DNA of 64,000 nt. Source: Corbicula japonica (lineage: Eukaryota; Mollusca; Bivalvia; Venerida; Cyrenidae). The DNA lies in assembly GCA_038501625.1 (NCBI GenBank), contig JAZAYU010000019.1, forward strand, positions 1,820,501 through 1,884,500, written 5' to 3'. This document shows positions 48,306 to 60,867 of this stretch, piece after piece; position 1 is the stretch's first letter, and the number at the start of each line of letters is the position of its first letter. The translations under genes and the position numbers were made by a program. The notes beneath the pieces are model-generated. The model was not told the origin of the DNA. It saw nothing but the letters and a program-made list of their open reading frames with translations, and did no database searches.

Positions 48306-49941
48306 ATAAATAACAGCGTTTTCTAGGCCTGGAGGAATGTAGCTGGCTGGTTATTAAATATGTTTGAGGAATTGTGGTCATAATGATATAGTTCAGAACA
48401 TTCCAATCTTATTATTATCAAAGAAAAAAAAGTACTGTTTGATTTTTGAATGATTATACTCAAATAGATGTTTTGTAACGAAAAAACTTTCGATTGTATG
48501 AGATTAGTATCTACTGTATCTTTTCTGGTTTATGGTTTCAAAAAAAGGAACTTTGTCAGTGGTTAAAAGAATTTACTTATTATAATCTCATGTTGATTTT
48601 TAAATATTAAATAAAGCCAACTATATTTTACTTGCATGGTACCATCAGAACAAAAGGAGCCTACAATACTTTGATTATTTGTTATTTTGTCGTGTTCATT
48701 GACTTTCGAAGTTCCCTTTTACATTTTTTTATTAATATCACAGTAATATTTATTGTCCCGTGTGACTGCTGTTGAATATATCACCGTACACGGAATCAGT
48801 GCTGATATTCATTGCGCTTTTTGAGAATGCCGTTCAACTCGAAATCAGTGAAAATGGTGAATTTATAGATAACAACAAAGCCATACAAATACAGCGGCAG
48901 CTTCTACCCAGCCATGCAAGACACAGACACAGTTCATTCCATCCTTATCCCTAATAAAGCATTGTTCAAGGACGCCAATATACTGCCACTCACAATGATT
49001 GACATTCTGCATGATTTGAAGTTTGCATATTACTATCAAATTAATGTGATTTAAAAACGATAAGCCATGATGATTGATATAATGTGGCTCACTTGATTTC
49101 TGCCAATATCAAAGTGGCGAAACAACATAACACGCATCTTTTGTTAAACATAAAAGATAGATTTTGTCTCGCTATTTTCATATTTTTGTGCACTATTACC
49201 CCTAAACTCCTCTAATGCACGATTCTCCATATGTTTAATAAAACGAATAATGATTTAATAAAAAACAAAATAGAAACATACCAGAGTCCATCAGCATTAT
49301 TCTGTTATTTATGAAGTTACAAGGAGTATTTGACGCATCATTACACACAAATGATATGTTAAAGTTCATTCAAGAGCTAAACGGACTACATCTGCATGTA
49401 TTTATACGACAAAATAAAACAATAACTTCAAAAGCCGTCACAGCTCCAGAATCAAACTTTACAGATCATTTTCTTTAACTCACATGTACGTGTAAAATGC
49501 TTTTCAACTCCAAAATTATTAGTGCTTCGTTTTGACTCTCGTGTGTTTCTTTCTTTGTTTTTGTCACATGTATTCGTTTTCATGACAAAAGGGAAAACTG
49601 TTAAAAGATCTTCCTATATACGTTAACAGATCGTTGTTTCCAATGTTCCTTGCTTTAGATTTTTATATAAAAATGCAGGAATAAGAAAGATCTAAACAAA
49701 ACTGTGCAAAAAGCGAGAGGAAAACATACCCGTGTGCCTATCCACAAAGTGCGCGTGACGTATTTTTGCCAATAGCAGTAATTTCTCTTTATTTGTTATG
49801 TTGATAAAGTCATCGTTTTGTTGTCAATTACGTTTGCTATAAAATGAGAACGTTTGCCCGAAGTAAAATAGTTTACTAATAGTGAAATAGTTTCGATTAA
49901 AAAAAAAATTCATTAAGTTTATGAATATAAACTATAGTTTA
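48306..49941. other. Probable 5' intron of cGLR-4
   Basis: Bounded by the acceptor at 48305-48303 and the candidate donor near 49947 on the minus strand. No frame of interest inside. Confidence 0.4.
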
Positions 49942-50130
49942 CTTACCGACAGTTACATTGCCTTCAATAAAACTGTACGTTTAATGTTTAAGATAACGAT
50001 TTCGAATTTAAATCTCGAATATTTCAATCCAAACAATGCTTCAAAAGCTGATAACATTTGTTCTTGTTTTCAACCAATAATTTCGTCAAACATACTGAAC
50101 CTCAATCATACAGACGCTCCCTGATATGTG
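49942..50130 (-). other. Candidate 5' untranslated exon end and splice donor of cGLR-4
   Basis: On the minus strand a CGGTAAGT donor (49949-49942 region) lies about 1.65 kb upstream of the cGLR-4 start. It shares with 41068-41240 both the donor context and a GATAACATTTGTTCT block (50050-50064). Conservation next to two copies supports an exon, or at least a duplicated 5' flank. Confidence 0.45.
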
Positions 50131-51379
50131 TCTCAACGACCACCAAAATCACTCTCTTACACTATCGGCTCATTACATTCACCTCTGTTATAGGCTGGGA
50201 CTACTTTCAACTACATTTACTTTGAACTCAAAGAAATAGTTCACTAATTACATTAACAATAGCTTAGGTTTCTTCGGTTTTAATGAAAGATAGTGCAGAT
50301 TTCAGTCATTTGTTTTACCTCAAGCTTTCAAATTCATAATTTATGACTGTATAAAATAAGGCTGTCGAGTTTGGTAAAAATTCTTGACATTGAGCCTTTC
50401 GCAGAGATGTAAAGTGAGTGTAAGGAACGACAACTCTGCGAAGGAGATTGCACCAAAATATGTTACCTTTGATAAAGAACTTTCAATTTGTTAGCTTTCC
50501 AAAAAGCTATTTGGTCATAAGCACTACCTTTTAAACGCAAAGATAGCAGTGAAATTTAAACTGTTAGCCACCTTTAAACAAAACTGTTTAATTATTTTGG
50601 ATTGCATATAAATTAATATTTATTAACATATATGTATTTCCTCTTTTGAAGGAGCTGTATTCAAGCTTGTGATAAATCTAATCATGTTGAAAAACAAATT
50701 AATAATACAAATGTATACATGGACATACCAAAATCGATCAGTTTATCAAACGGTTTATATTGTCGTAACAGAAAGTGTTAGAAAGCATGAACATTAAGCT
50801 GTTTATATATTCCAAAAGCTAAAACATAAGTTTAAAATGTTTGTTTGGAATCGTATATCTTTAAACAATGAAATTAAGTGTCTTACACAACGCGGAGCAG
50901 TGTCTGTTTAATTAATACATTTCTGTTTAAATACTTAACTTTCTTACTAACCAGCTAGCGCATTAAAGATGGTATAAGGATAAAGACTAATACTGGGACG
51001 AGAATTATAAGAACTACAGCTTTTATTACATTTTTATTTTACTTTGTTAGGATTTGGCTGTACATCATGAGTAGGCTCTTGTCAGAAGAAAAACGTTTTG
51101 TATGTCTGCTGGATAAAATTATCACAATAGGTGTTGGATTAATTTAGATTTGAAACAATGTCAATATTTAATTTAGTGGTTATGTAAAATCATGGGTCAT
51201 TTATAGGAAAAGTATGTGTTCTTGCCTATCATACCGATAAACTCTTTCTGCAAACTGTTAAATGGAATGCGTTGGCACAAAGCGAGACTTCTCTTACAAT
51301 TATGTTGTATTTATTAAAATTCATAACAGTTTAAAGCTTTCTTACGCTAAACTCTTTTAATTAAAACTTAGAGCAATAA
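50131..51379. other. No gene seen
   Basis: Includes the sequence upstream of the candidate cGLR-4 exon, where a promoter would lie. No clear regulatory motif was recognised. Confidence 0.4.
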
Positions 51380-51660
51380 GTCAGGGAGCACCAATGCTTT
51401 TCCGTTTCACAGACGCAATGGATTTAATATCAATCAGTCTGGTTATTAGAAGCAGAGAAAGACCGATAAATGCCATCATTATTATTGACATCGGTGTTTT
51501 AGGATTTAAAGACTTTCGATAAATATCGTGTCTGTTGTCGTTCTTAGTATTTCTCTGTTTAAGAACAGTTTGACAATAAAACCACTTTCGGATCGGTCTT
51601 ATATTTCCAAGAAAATACATGACAATGAGAAGCGGGTGTACCACTAACCAACTGGCAGGC
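51380..51660 (-). repeat. Repeat shared with 63020-63190
   Basis: Minus strand: ACACGATATTTATCGAAAGT, ATAATGATGGCATTTATCGG and AATAACCAGACTGATTGATAT recur in plus orientation at 63085-63175. An 87-codon minus frame spans it; the DNA-level repeat argues against an independent gene. Confidence 0.65.
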
Positions 51661-54197
51661 CTAAAATCAGACCAATGTGTTCATGTCTTTGGATGCAAGT
51701 CAAATACCAGTCTTACAGTGTCACCTTAAATGTTAGCACAAGACGACGTGAACGTAATTTGTAATTTGTTATATGTTGTTACCCATATGAAGAGTACATA
51801 TAGGAAAAACGGAAGCCATTTGTCATTTATTTTCATTCTTCAAGTTTCTGCCGCCAAAACTTTCGGCAGAACAAAACGATAACTGGCTTATAAAGATAAG
51901 TGTTCTTTTATATTAAATAATGATAAGAAGCCATTTTGCTTCTTTAAAAATATCAGGTTCTTTTATTTATACAATCTTGTAGTTTTGCTGAGTTTACTTT
52001 ATGTGCTATGGTCGCAGATAGGACATCGAGCACTTACCTACTTGCACGAAACATTCTCGGGTAGATAAGTGAGTCGGAGTAAATTCACCAAGGCAACGTG
52101 TACTTTTTTTAATATGCGAAGAAGTAGAGGCAAGTAAAAGCTTGGTTTAGCATCATAGATTCTGAAAAATAAAACGTTAAAAAACCACAAAGGCGATAAA
52201 CCCTCGAGTTTTATTTGCTTGATTTGTGTGTGTTTAGTGTTTAAGTGTCATAAAAGCATAAACCCGTGCTATCTTTTCATCGATTCGTTAGAAGATGAAT
52301 AATACATATTTTTTGTATTACTTTGCAGTAAAACTTAAGATTATTTCGCATAGTTATTACATGTACGCGAAGAATATTATTATCAAAAAGAAGTTTTGCA
52401 TTAATTTAAATTATTTGATTTTTAACAAAAGATTTTAGTTAATATATTTTTTCTCTTTTAACTACAGGAAGAAGGTGATAACACTGAATAGCAAAATTTG
52501 AAGAAGAATCTTGTAAAACTGACGGATAGACTCGGAAATTGTTTAGTACAATTTGTGATCACCTGGGAATATCCTTACATACCAAACAAAATCCGTTTGA
52601 CAAACCATATACGACAAATGTGAAAATATCATAGATTTATTCAGCCTGTTTATGGGTATATCTTGTCCCACCTATCTCCGATTGAACCAGCGTTAGTAGA
52701 CCATAAACAGTGGTGTGAATAAAACGAATATATATGTATTGCAAAAATGCATTAATCTGCATATTCGAATATATGTAAAATTTACAGACGTCTACTTTGT
52801 AATTTCTTTCTCGGAGAAAAGTCAACATTGAATTTGAGTGAATTATTGAATTGAAGTGAATTTCTTTGAACAGATGATCAGACAAGAAATGTTGAGGGTT
52901 GGTAAGAGAAGATTTCTTTTCCGCAAGCATTTTTATTTAAGTTATGGCCCTTAATTTTAGTAATAATTCTTTTATGGCACTCATATAAAATCTTGTGGTT
53001 TTCTACCAGCTGACTTGTAGTCATATATACACAGAACAGATTATATTATATCTGACCAAATGAATAGTTAGAATAAGATTAATGAACCAAAGAAGGATAT
53101 CTCGACACGACAGGAGCAATATTCGGAATTTTAAGCAAAACTATGAGTGATTTCATGTTCTAAAGATATTGTAGTGGATTCCAGAAAAACGTTCAATCTA
53201 ACAATCGGTTGATTTCCGACAAAATGCAAGCAATAACTAATAAAATAATCACGAATATACACACAGAATGCATCACTTGTGATAAAGATGGTGAATTCTC
53301 ACTTTCAACAATTCTCATGTTTATATTTCATAGCTTTAATGCTTTTAAGAGCATGTGAAAATTTAAAGATTTTAGTGAACGAAATTTTTTTATATTAAAA
53401 CCATCGAAACAGTGTTCTTGAGAAAACTTTCTTGTAAGTCTTATATTTAATTCGAAAACACAGCTGCAATTACTACTGCAAAGAAATATTTCTCAACCAG
53501 TGTTTTGGAGAGATTTGATTTAAAAAAAGGCAATAGTAAAAAGCCAGTTGCTGGTGCACCACACAAACTGATTTAAACAAAATGTTTTGCCATTGTCCAA
53601 TAATATAACACGTCAGGTTCCCATATCTTTAACTAAGTGTCAATTGATTATATTATGAACACATGCTTTCTTTTTTCCGTTTTTTGGCTTTGTTGGGAGG
53701 TAAAGTTTTCTTGGTGTGGCTGTTCTTGAAATGTATATTTTAAGTTTTAGAAAGAGCAAAATCACCGGGATACATCTGACAAAATGTGAGAGTGGTCTGC
53801 CCCAAAACCAACAGCAAATGGGCCCCTCTTCCATAGCCCCAGATGACACGTCACAGGATCCGACCTCATGTTGATACTACAATAATTATAATTATAGCAG
53901 TATTTTTTAACTAACTGCACAGTGCAACAATTTCTTGTTCTGCGTAATTAAATCATTTTTCAATGTACTATCTTCATAGTTATGAATCATTTTCAGAACT
54001 GTTATATGCATGGCCTACAATAACCTATGTGGCGATTCCTGAAATGCATTAATTCACTTTTATTGATGAATCAATGCATTTAAATACAAATAGATCATTG
54101 TGCTCTTCTGTAACAGTTTCAGGCTTAAACAAATCATATTGCAACATAAACACGATGTTCGTTACTAGTTTATTAAGTTGTTTAAAGTTTAAACTGA
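51661..54197. other. No gene seen; scattered repeat pieces
   Basis: A family B remnant at about 52550-52690, a fragment of the 150-bp repeat at 52930-53030, and a possible family A fragment at 53545-53615. A 69-codon minus frame at 53849-53640 is unrecognised. Confidence 0.45.
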
Positions 54198-54280
54198 TTT
54201 TGCCTCTACTGGGGCGCCTAACCTTGCAATTCCGATGAAGCTATCGACTGAGCTAGCCAGGACAACCCCAAATAAAACTG
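54198..54280 (-). repeat. tRNA-headed SINE-like sequence at the break of cGLR-5
   Basis: Minus strand: GGGGTTGTCCTGGCTAGCTC and AATTGCAAGGTTAGGCGCCC, the same family as 31243-31342. It starts within a few bases of where cGLR-5 homology ends. Confidence 0.65.
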
Positions 54281-54284
54281 TTGA

Positions 54285-54564
54285 TCACATAAGATTTCTT
54301 CAGAAATTTGCATGATATCAAAATCGCTTGAAATGGCAGACTGGCACCCTCAACTTTACTCCCTGTTTCAATAGTGCGATTGCTCGAATTACTTCCATCT
54401 TGCGAGATCGCTGTAAATATATTGTTATTCAAAATGTTTGCCTGTTTGTCATACATAATTTCCCGGAATCTACGAATGTCGTCATTGTACCCAAGGTTAT
54501 TGAGAAGAAAGCAGACTACCGAGGAGTAAATTTTGTTCTGTTCCTTTGTTTCTCTGCATTCCAT
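54285..54564 (-). pseudogene. cGLR-5 N-terminal remnant
   Basis: Minus-strand copy of only the first ~93 codons. It starts MECRETKEQNKIYSSVVCF, keeps ETGSKVEGASLPFQ, then loses a base, so the DFDIM acidic motif lies in the next frame, and stops matching at EEILC. Immediately beyond is a tRNA-derived SINE-like sequence (54198-54280), and no downstream family sequence follows. The splice acceptor CAG is kept at 54579-54577, 12 bases before the ATG, and an in-frame ATG lies 30 bases upstream as in cGLR-1. It cannot encode a working enzyme. Confidence 0.85.
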
Positions 54565-55020
54565 AGTCTTCTTTTTCTGAAAAAAATCAAACAAACATAT
54601 TCAATTTCCAAATGGAAGTCGACATTATTAATTATTATAAGCAGTTTCACGTTGGTTTTCTTCTCCTGAAATCGACGATGAACAATCCGGAAAACAATGT
54701 TTGATATGCGACTGAAAATAAACGCGAAATTTCGTGGAAACAAAACACTCATCACAAGTATTCGGACAAGTGTAGCAGGTTTAAATATTTGTCGACATTG
54801 TGTCGTTTTCTATAAATCGTCTATTTGACCAGATGTCTATTCTTTGAATTGTCGTATTCTATCAAGTTTATTCCGACGAATTGTCGTAGATCCTAATTAA
54901 GGTATCACTTTATATCACTTTTTATGTAATCCATGCTAATGTGCGAACATATTGTGTGACGTGTATAATACTATTAAAATGAAAACAACAACAACAATAA
55001 TATTTGCCTGTGGCCAATGT

Positions 55021-55156
55021 TATAAAACTGAGCATGGAAACCAGTCTTAAAACTCAAGCATCTGATTGGCGAAATGGCGACATTTCAGCCAATCAGATGC
55101 GATATTTCAGCCAATCAGATGCTTGTGATGAGACTAGTTTCCAATCACAGTTTAGT
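55021..55156. repeat. Inverted repeat with internal CCAATCAGATGC duplications
   Basis: Stem 55021-55069 / 55111-55156, imperfect. The loop side holds a second direct copy of ATTTCAGCCAATCAGATGC. Confidence 0.75.
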
Positions 55157-55992
55157 AACTTTCAGCCTTGACTTCTTTAAATTTGATCGATCTCTTATGC
55201 TTTACACATTCACCTCACAGATAAATTTTGGTTAAAGAGATACCTGTTTAACCCCTTATTCCTACGAATACGGGGCTAAAGAGGAAACACTTAAATCACA
55301 ATTTGTCATAATGCAACTCAGAATAATACACAATTTTAATTATAAAACCAGTTAAAGACATCATTTAAAATACTTTTATTAGTTGATTTCTTTTTTTGAA
55401 ATTCGAAAGACACACACGTAGATGTCTTTTGATATTTTGCATGCAATTCTTAAAATATAATGGATTCAAATTATGGAACAGTTTACCTTGTCTTCATCTT
55501 TTAAATATATCAGCGAACATACAACTTTTAACCACGCCGTTTTGGAGCACATGTATATAGCACTTTTATATAAATTAATGTATTTTAATAGTAAGTATTT
55601 ATATTTGTAAGAGTCTTGTGATTATTGCTCTGTGATCTTTATAACAAATTTTATATTCATTTTTTTTTGTTCTTCTCCTAAAATCTTTTAAAGAATGATG
55701 TTTATCTTGTGTATGAGTATTGTCCTCAACATCTTGCTTAGGGTTTACATTGGAAATAAGGGAATGATTTCCCCTGCTTGTCTTCTCCTCGGTGTATCAT
55801 GCATTAAACATTGTAGGCTTTATATGAAAAAAATAAATTGTAACTGATCTCATTTTAATTTATTGCTTTGTAAAATCTCATTAAGTAAAATTGTCTGCCT
55901 AAAACTGTATTTATTTGTATTGTGTAATAATCAAATAAATATTTGTTATTTTGACCATGTTGATGTTACTTTTATGTTATTGTATGTGTTTA

Positions 55993-56082
55993 TTAAGTAA
56001 AAGTTTTAACAATTAAGAAACCCTAAGGGAACGGAGCGTAGCGAAGTGACCGTTGCTTCTTTATTGTTAAAACTTTACTTAT
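55993..56082. repeat. Snap-back hairpin element
   Basis: AAGTAAAAGTTTTAACAATT (55996 on) pairs with the sequence at 56057-56080. The loop contains the nearly palindromic GGAACGGAGCGTAGCGAAGT. Confidence 0.8.
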
Positions 56083-56162
56083 TTACACTAATTAACTTAG
56101 TGATCATCACAATTTACTTTACACTTATCAGACATGACGTCATAATATTACGAATATTCAGT

Positions 56163-56166
<4 letters not shown>

Positions 56167-56202
<36 letters not shown>
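56167..56202. repeat. (GA)n microsatellite
   Basis: About 18 uninterrupted GA units. Confidence 0.97.
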
Positions 56203-56205
<3 letters not shown>

Positions 56206-57083
56206 ATTAGGTTAACTTACATTTTGGATTTTGAAATGAATAATTTAATAGTTTAATAATTGATCATAAAAGAACGATTTACCTTGTTTGGTATATTTCA
56301 CTGATATTGTCAACTATAAGATCACACAACTTCGAATGTTTTGGCAGAAGAGGTACTCTTACTTATTATTTTTGAACAAGTTTTCTGTTAATTGTACATT
56401 ATTGTCCGGTTTTAGACTCTCTTATCACAAAACACATTCACATAGGGGCCTATTGTCTTATAAGTGAAACTACTTCAGAATTAAAATTGTTCTTTGAACA
56501 ATTGTATCGAGTGACTTAATGTTTCTCTGAACTGATGTGAACAGAACGGAAGTTCGAAAACTACCGAGAAAAAAACATTTTAATGGCTTGACTATGCAAT
56601 AACCACAATCACAAACAATATTTCAAAAAGGAAGTCAGTTTAAACACTTTTTAAAATTAACACACTTTATTTTCAAATTTAAGCATGTTCTTCTTTTACA
56701 GATTCGTGTTCAATATGTTTATGAACATAAATGTACATGAGTTTTTTGGAAAAAAAAGGTTTAAATTTTAAATGTTTTACATAATCGCGCTATTTTTTAC
56801 AGCTTAAATACGGATTCACGACCTTTATCGTGAACTTTGTTGTGACGTTTTCCTTCCATGGCTTCGATTGAAAGAGATGTTGTTTATTATAAGGAATACG
56901 TCAAGATTTTATTCAGTAACACAAACTGTTTTAACCCGTTTTCAAAATAAAGAATTGAATTATTTTTTCGTAAAAAATCAATGCTGTAGATTGTTGAATT
57001 CATTACTGCATCATTATTACTGCTTTTTAAAACTTCCTTTTTACAAAAAGATAAACTGTTTGACAAACTTGTTAATAGTGGGT

Positions 57084-57331
57084 ACTTCAAAGTAAATTAT
57101 AAATTTGCAGCATCGTAAGATATATCTCTAGCTTAATTATAGCTAATGCAGAATATGAAATATACACCTTCAAAGTAAATTATTTATTTGCAGCATCGTT
57201 AAAAAAATATCACCAGCTTAAATATAGCTTATGCAGAAGAAGAAATATACCTCTAAAAGTAAATTATTAATTTGCATCATTGTTAGATATATGGCCACCT
57301 TCAATAAAGCTAATGCAAAGATGATTGTATA
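57084..57331. repeat. Tandem repeat, ~85-bp unit, three copies
   Basis: Units near 57084-57167, 57168-57253 and 57254-57331 share AAAGTAAATTATTTATTTGC, AGCATCGTT, AGCTTAAATATAGCTTATGC and GAAATATAC. Confidence 0.8.
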
Positions 57332-57463
57332 CACATTAACATCATTTAAATTATCCTGGCAATTATTTAGATGACGTTAAGGTGTATATATCACCATTTT
57401 TTGATAATAACTCTTGACTAAAATGTGTGTTAAATGGTCTTCTTCAGTTAATATTCTAACAAA

Positions 57464-57547
57464 AAGTGTACATTTTCTTTCCTGTACATCACATAAACAG
57501 GAAGTAATAACTTCCTTAACATGTGATGTATAACTTAGAAAATGTAG
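57464..57547. repeat. Imperfect hairpin
   Basis: GTACATTTTCTTTCCTGTACATCAC-type left arm against ATGTGATGTATAACTTAGAAAATGTA on the right, with several bulges. Confidence 0.55.
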
Positions 57548-59120
57548 ACTCAATATGCTGAGGTTAAATAAAAAAAACTTTACACTTTTATTTGAAAGTT
57601 AATTACATTTTAAATTTAACCCATGTCCTTGTTCAGATAAAACATGCTAATGACCGACTAGCTTTTTGAAAAGCAAATTTTGTTTTGACTATTTATCAAT
57701 GCATACATCTCTTTAAGCTGTGCAAAAGATTCTTATGCTTCAGTTTTTTTTCAGAGTAGTACAAATCAAATGTAACTGATAAACTAACAAATCGTTTTTC
57801 AAAGATCAGAGCAACAAAATGGTCGGACTTTGCGACAGTCATTTGATCGATGTGTAATCTCTTCCTATTGTTACTTTTCCTACTGTTAAGGGCCCACTAC
57901 ACTCCTTTCCTGCACATTCATCGATAAAACGAAAATTATCATAATCTCAATATCGGCAAATTTCCGTTCAATGAAACTTTGCATAAATGAGTGTTACTAA
58001 TGTATCCTTATTTTGCATATGGTAAGACACGTTAAAACAGTTAAGAAAAATAGCGAGATCTAAAAATTCCCCTATCTTCTATTTACATTAATTCACAAAA
58101 ACTATACAACACAAAACATCATTTTAAAAGCCCAAATGAGAAATATAATACTGACAACAATATGTTGTGTCCTCGTGTAAACTATGAGATACATGTATTA
58201 GTGAAAGTGTGTTAAACCGTCAATTTCCTGGTCGCTTCCTGGTCGCGTAAACGGAAGAAAATCACGGATTCTGCTTTCAGTAGTTGAAAATTTCAAATTT
58301 CAAGTGATTCAACTGTTAAAAGAAAGCATTAAGGCATGCAAAAAACAACACTTTTATATTAAATGTAGTTTTTCTTAGAAATATGAGTTCTTTTAAAAAA
58401 CATTATACCATTTTATTGCTGCAACCACTAAACTAGATAATATGTTGCATAAATGATGAACAGCGCACAGCTCAAAAGATATACGCAAGTGAATTTAATA
58501 TGTTAAAGGATTTGCATCCATTCGCAATACTGAAAATCTTAGTTATTAGCAAAAGTAACTTATGCAAGAACTGATCAATATATCCACATCTAACTACAAT
58601 AGGTTGTTGAGATAATTCTGATCGACTTAAAAAATCGACTTAAAAAATTGAGAAAGACCCTCTCATGTCTACTTTCGGTTTCAATAGCAAACCATTTTGA
58701 TGTATCCTTTCAAAACTCCACATTAATTCTCACTGGCAGACCAACGAAAGTGAAGAAATATAATGTACAATGGCTGTAATAAAGTTTGGATACTCAAGTT
58801 ATTTACGAAAATGCTTAATTTACATGTAGAACAGATCGGCAAAAAAAGAAATTGTTTACACGAGAACTCTGGAATCGCCGTTTAAACTTCTAGAAATGTG
58901 ATACAAATTACTATCGCGTAAACACTTATTAAGAAAATTTTGTGGTCAATAAATCTGTCAAAATAATGCCAGAAATTGAAAGTATAGTCCGATTTTACGC
59001 GTTGAGTCGTGAATGCACTTTTGTATTTATAGATTTTTGGAATATTCCACAAAATAGGGAAGTTAGATTGTCCTATCATATCTCATTATTTTGAAATTGA
59101 AAAACATGTAACAAAAAGGT
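57548..59120. other. No gene seen
   Basis: AT-rich, with no supported frame or recognised repeat. Confidence 0.55.
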
Positions 59121-59199
59121 TTCATAGCCGTGGCAGTAACGCTTCTGATTTCTGATAATGTGTCAGAAGGGTTGTGAGTTCGAATCCTGTGAGCGGATC
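59121..59199 (+). repeat. tRNA-like sequence
   Basis: A box near TAGCCGTGGCAGTAACGC, and a B box GAGTTCGAATCC. The CTTCTGA...TCAGAAG stem encloses an oversized loop, so this is not a standard tRNA; a tRNA-derived repeat is likelier. Confidence 0.4.
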
Positions 59200-59502
59200 T
59201 TATTTTTAATGTCATTCTTTTCATTACAAATATGTAGACACCAACAAAATTGTAAAAAAAAACCGTGCAAATGTCGAGTAAGCTTTCATCAAGTCAGTTG
59301 GTAAGATGTCGCGATCGAAGCTTACTCAAAATACAGTTTTCGGACGATGCCAATACATTGTACAAAATGGTTTTGAAAAGAAGAGAATGTTATGAAGGTT
59401 CCATTAACTACAATTGTTTACAGAAAGTCAGGATTCACAAGTGTCAGTGCCCCTTTGGGGCAGCGGTGAATGGGGGACGGCAAGCTGCTCAACAACAATA
59501 TA

Positions 59503-60722
59503 CACTAGTCAAAAGTTCTAAGTGCACACTTGATAAATGTTAATTTTTTAAATTATTTGATTGAATCTTTTAAAATAGTGTAAACTACAATGAAGAAGAA
59601 TCAATATTCTATTAAAGCACACCAAACATTTTAAGTCTGCTTAACCAGATTAAAAAATAATAATATTTTAGCTCACCTGTTCTCAGAAAGCAATTCTCAA
59701 GTTAATTATCATTGCATCGGCTATCATCTGTGATCGTTTTCTCATCTCTGTATAATTTAAATTTCATGCAAATTTAAAGGAAATAATGTAGTTTGCCATT
59801 CCATTGCACTGAAATAGCTTTCTGTAGCTTTGTAATGGTCTGCTGGGCACGATGAGCCAACACACTCAACTCTATTTTATCCATAACGTTTTTACATGAC
59901 TTCAAGGAGAAAATTCCATCTTTAACACAATGTTTTGTGCCAAAGGTTTTTGAATTGTCTAACAGTTTGGGATGATACAATTCTCTATGATAGATGTGTA
60001 ACAACCGTTACAAACGAAAAAATGTATTCATTTCGATAAAATTGACCAGTTTTCGGACATGCTTTTTGACCAAATAAGCGTCATTTTCGAATAATTCGAT
60101 TTTGAAGTTTATTGAATTTCTATAAATTTTAGTTTTACATTTTTATTTATGGGACACTTATCCAACAAATGTTACACTAATATTTTCGACTTTACGTTGT
60201 TTTACGTAAATATTTAATGACGTAATTGAGTAACATCAGCGTTCAACGTAAGCAACGTAATCAATCTAGAAAATAATATCGTTTGATTTTCTTCTTAAAT
60301 TAATAAAATATGCAAAAATAAGGTATTTCTTTTGCATTTACGAAAACCGTCAAGATTTTTTTACAACAAATTTGAAGTTGTGCCTGTGAAAATAATTTTG
60401 ACGGCAATGTCGTTGTCTGCTGACGTCAACCGTTCCATGGTTACAATTTGTTGGTGTGTTTTTCGTGTTTGTCTGGAGTCGGTGAACATGTGAAAAACAA
60501 AAAAGATTGTAACAAAATTAATTTCGCTTGCCCCACGGGGATAATGCATAAATAGCGTATGCCGACGTGGATGACGTAAAACGTAAAACATATGCAAAGT
60601 TTTCAAAAAATTATTATTGTTTGATCATTATTAACATAAAGTCAAACTTTCATTCAATTTGAATAAGTTTACTTTAGGATATTCAAACTTGAAAAGTGTG
60701 CACTTAGAACTTTTGACCAGTG
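59503..60722. mobile_element. Decayed Tc1/mariner-like transposon
   Basis: Bounded by 29-bp inverted repeats starting CACTRGTCAAAAGTTCTAAG, one mismatch (59503-59531 and 60694-60722), each flanked by TA, the Tc1/mariner target. A minus-strand frame at 60004-59774 includes KIELSVLAHRAQQTITKLQK, resembling the C-terminal Tc1 transposase region (the NxWDxLxRRVRxR...PQTLxELxQAL type). The DDE residues are not recognisable and the frame is short, so it is inactive. Confidence 0.65.
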
Positions 60723-60867
60723 TATTTAAAAAAAAATGAACAGGAACTAAATCAAAAGGCTTTGCAAAAGATAATGATAAATTAACAATTAAATAAATAA
60801 TATCATGCGGACTAAATTAATATTTAAAAAAGTAAATGAAAGACAAAAATAAAAAAAGTTACTTTAA

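Noticed and set aside
51381..51644. 87-codon minus frame with a hydrophobic stretch
   Set aside because: The same DNA recurs at 63020-63190 in a disrupted frame, so it is better explained as a repeat.
53640..53849. 69-codon minus frame with Trp/Cys-rich start
   Set aside because: No family resemblance, no splice context and no second copy.
56167..56202. GA run as a regulatory GAGA site
   Set aside because: It is a plain microsatellite with no gene close enough to regulate.
59265..59543. 92-codon plus frame
   Set aside because: Its last codons run into the inverted repeat of the Tc1/mariner-like element, and the rest is unrecognised.
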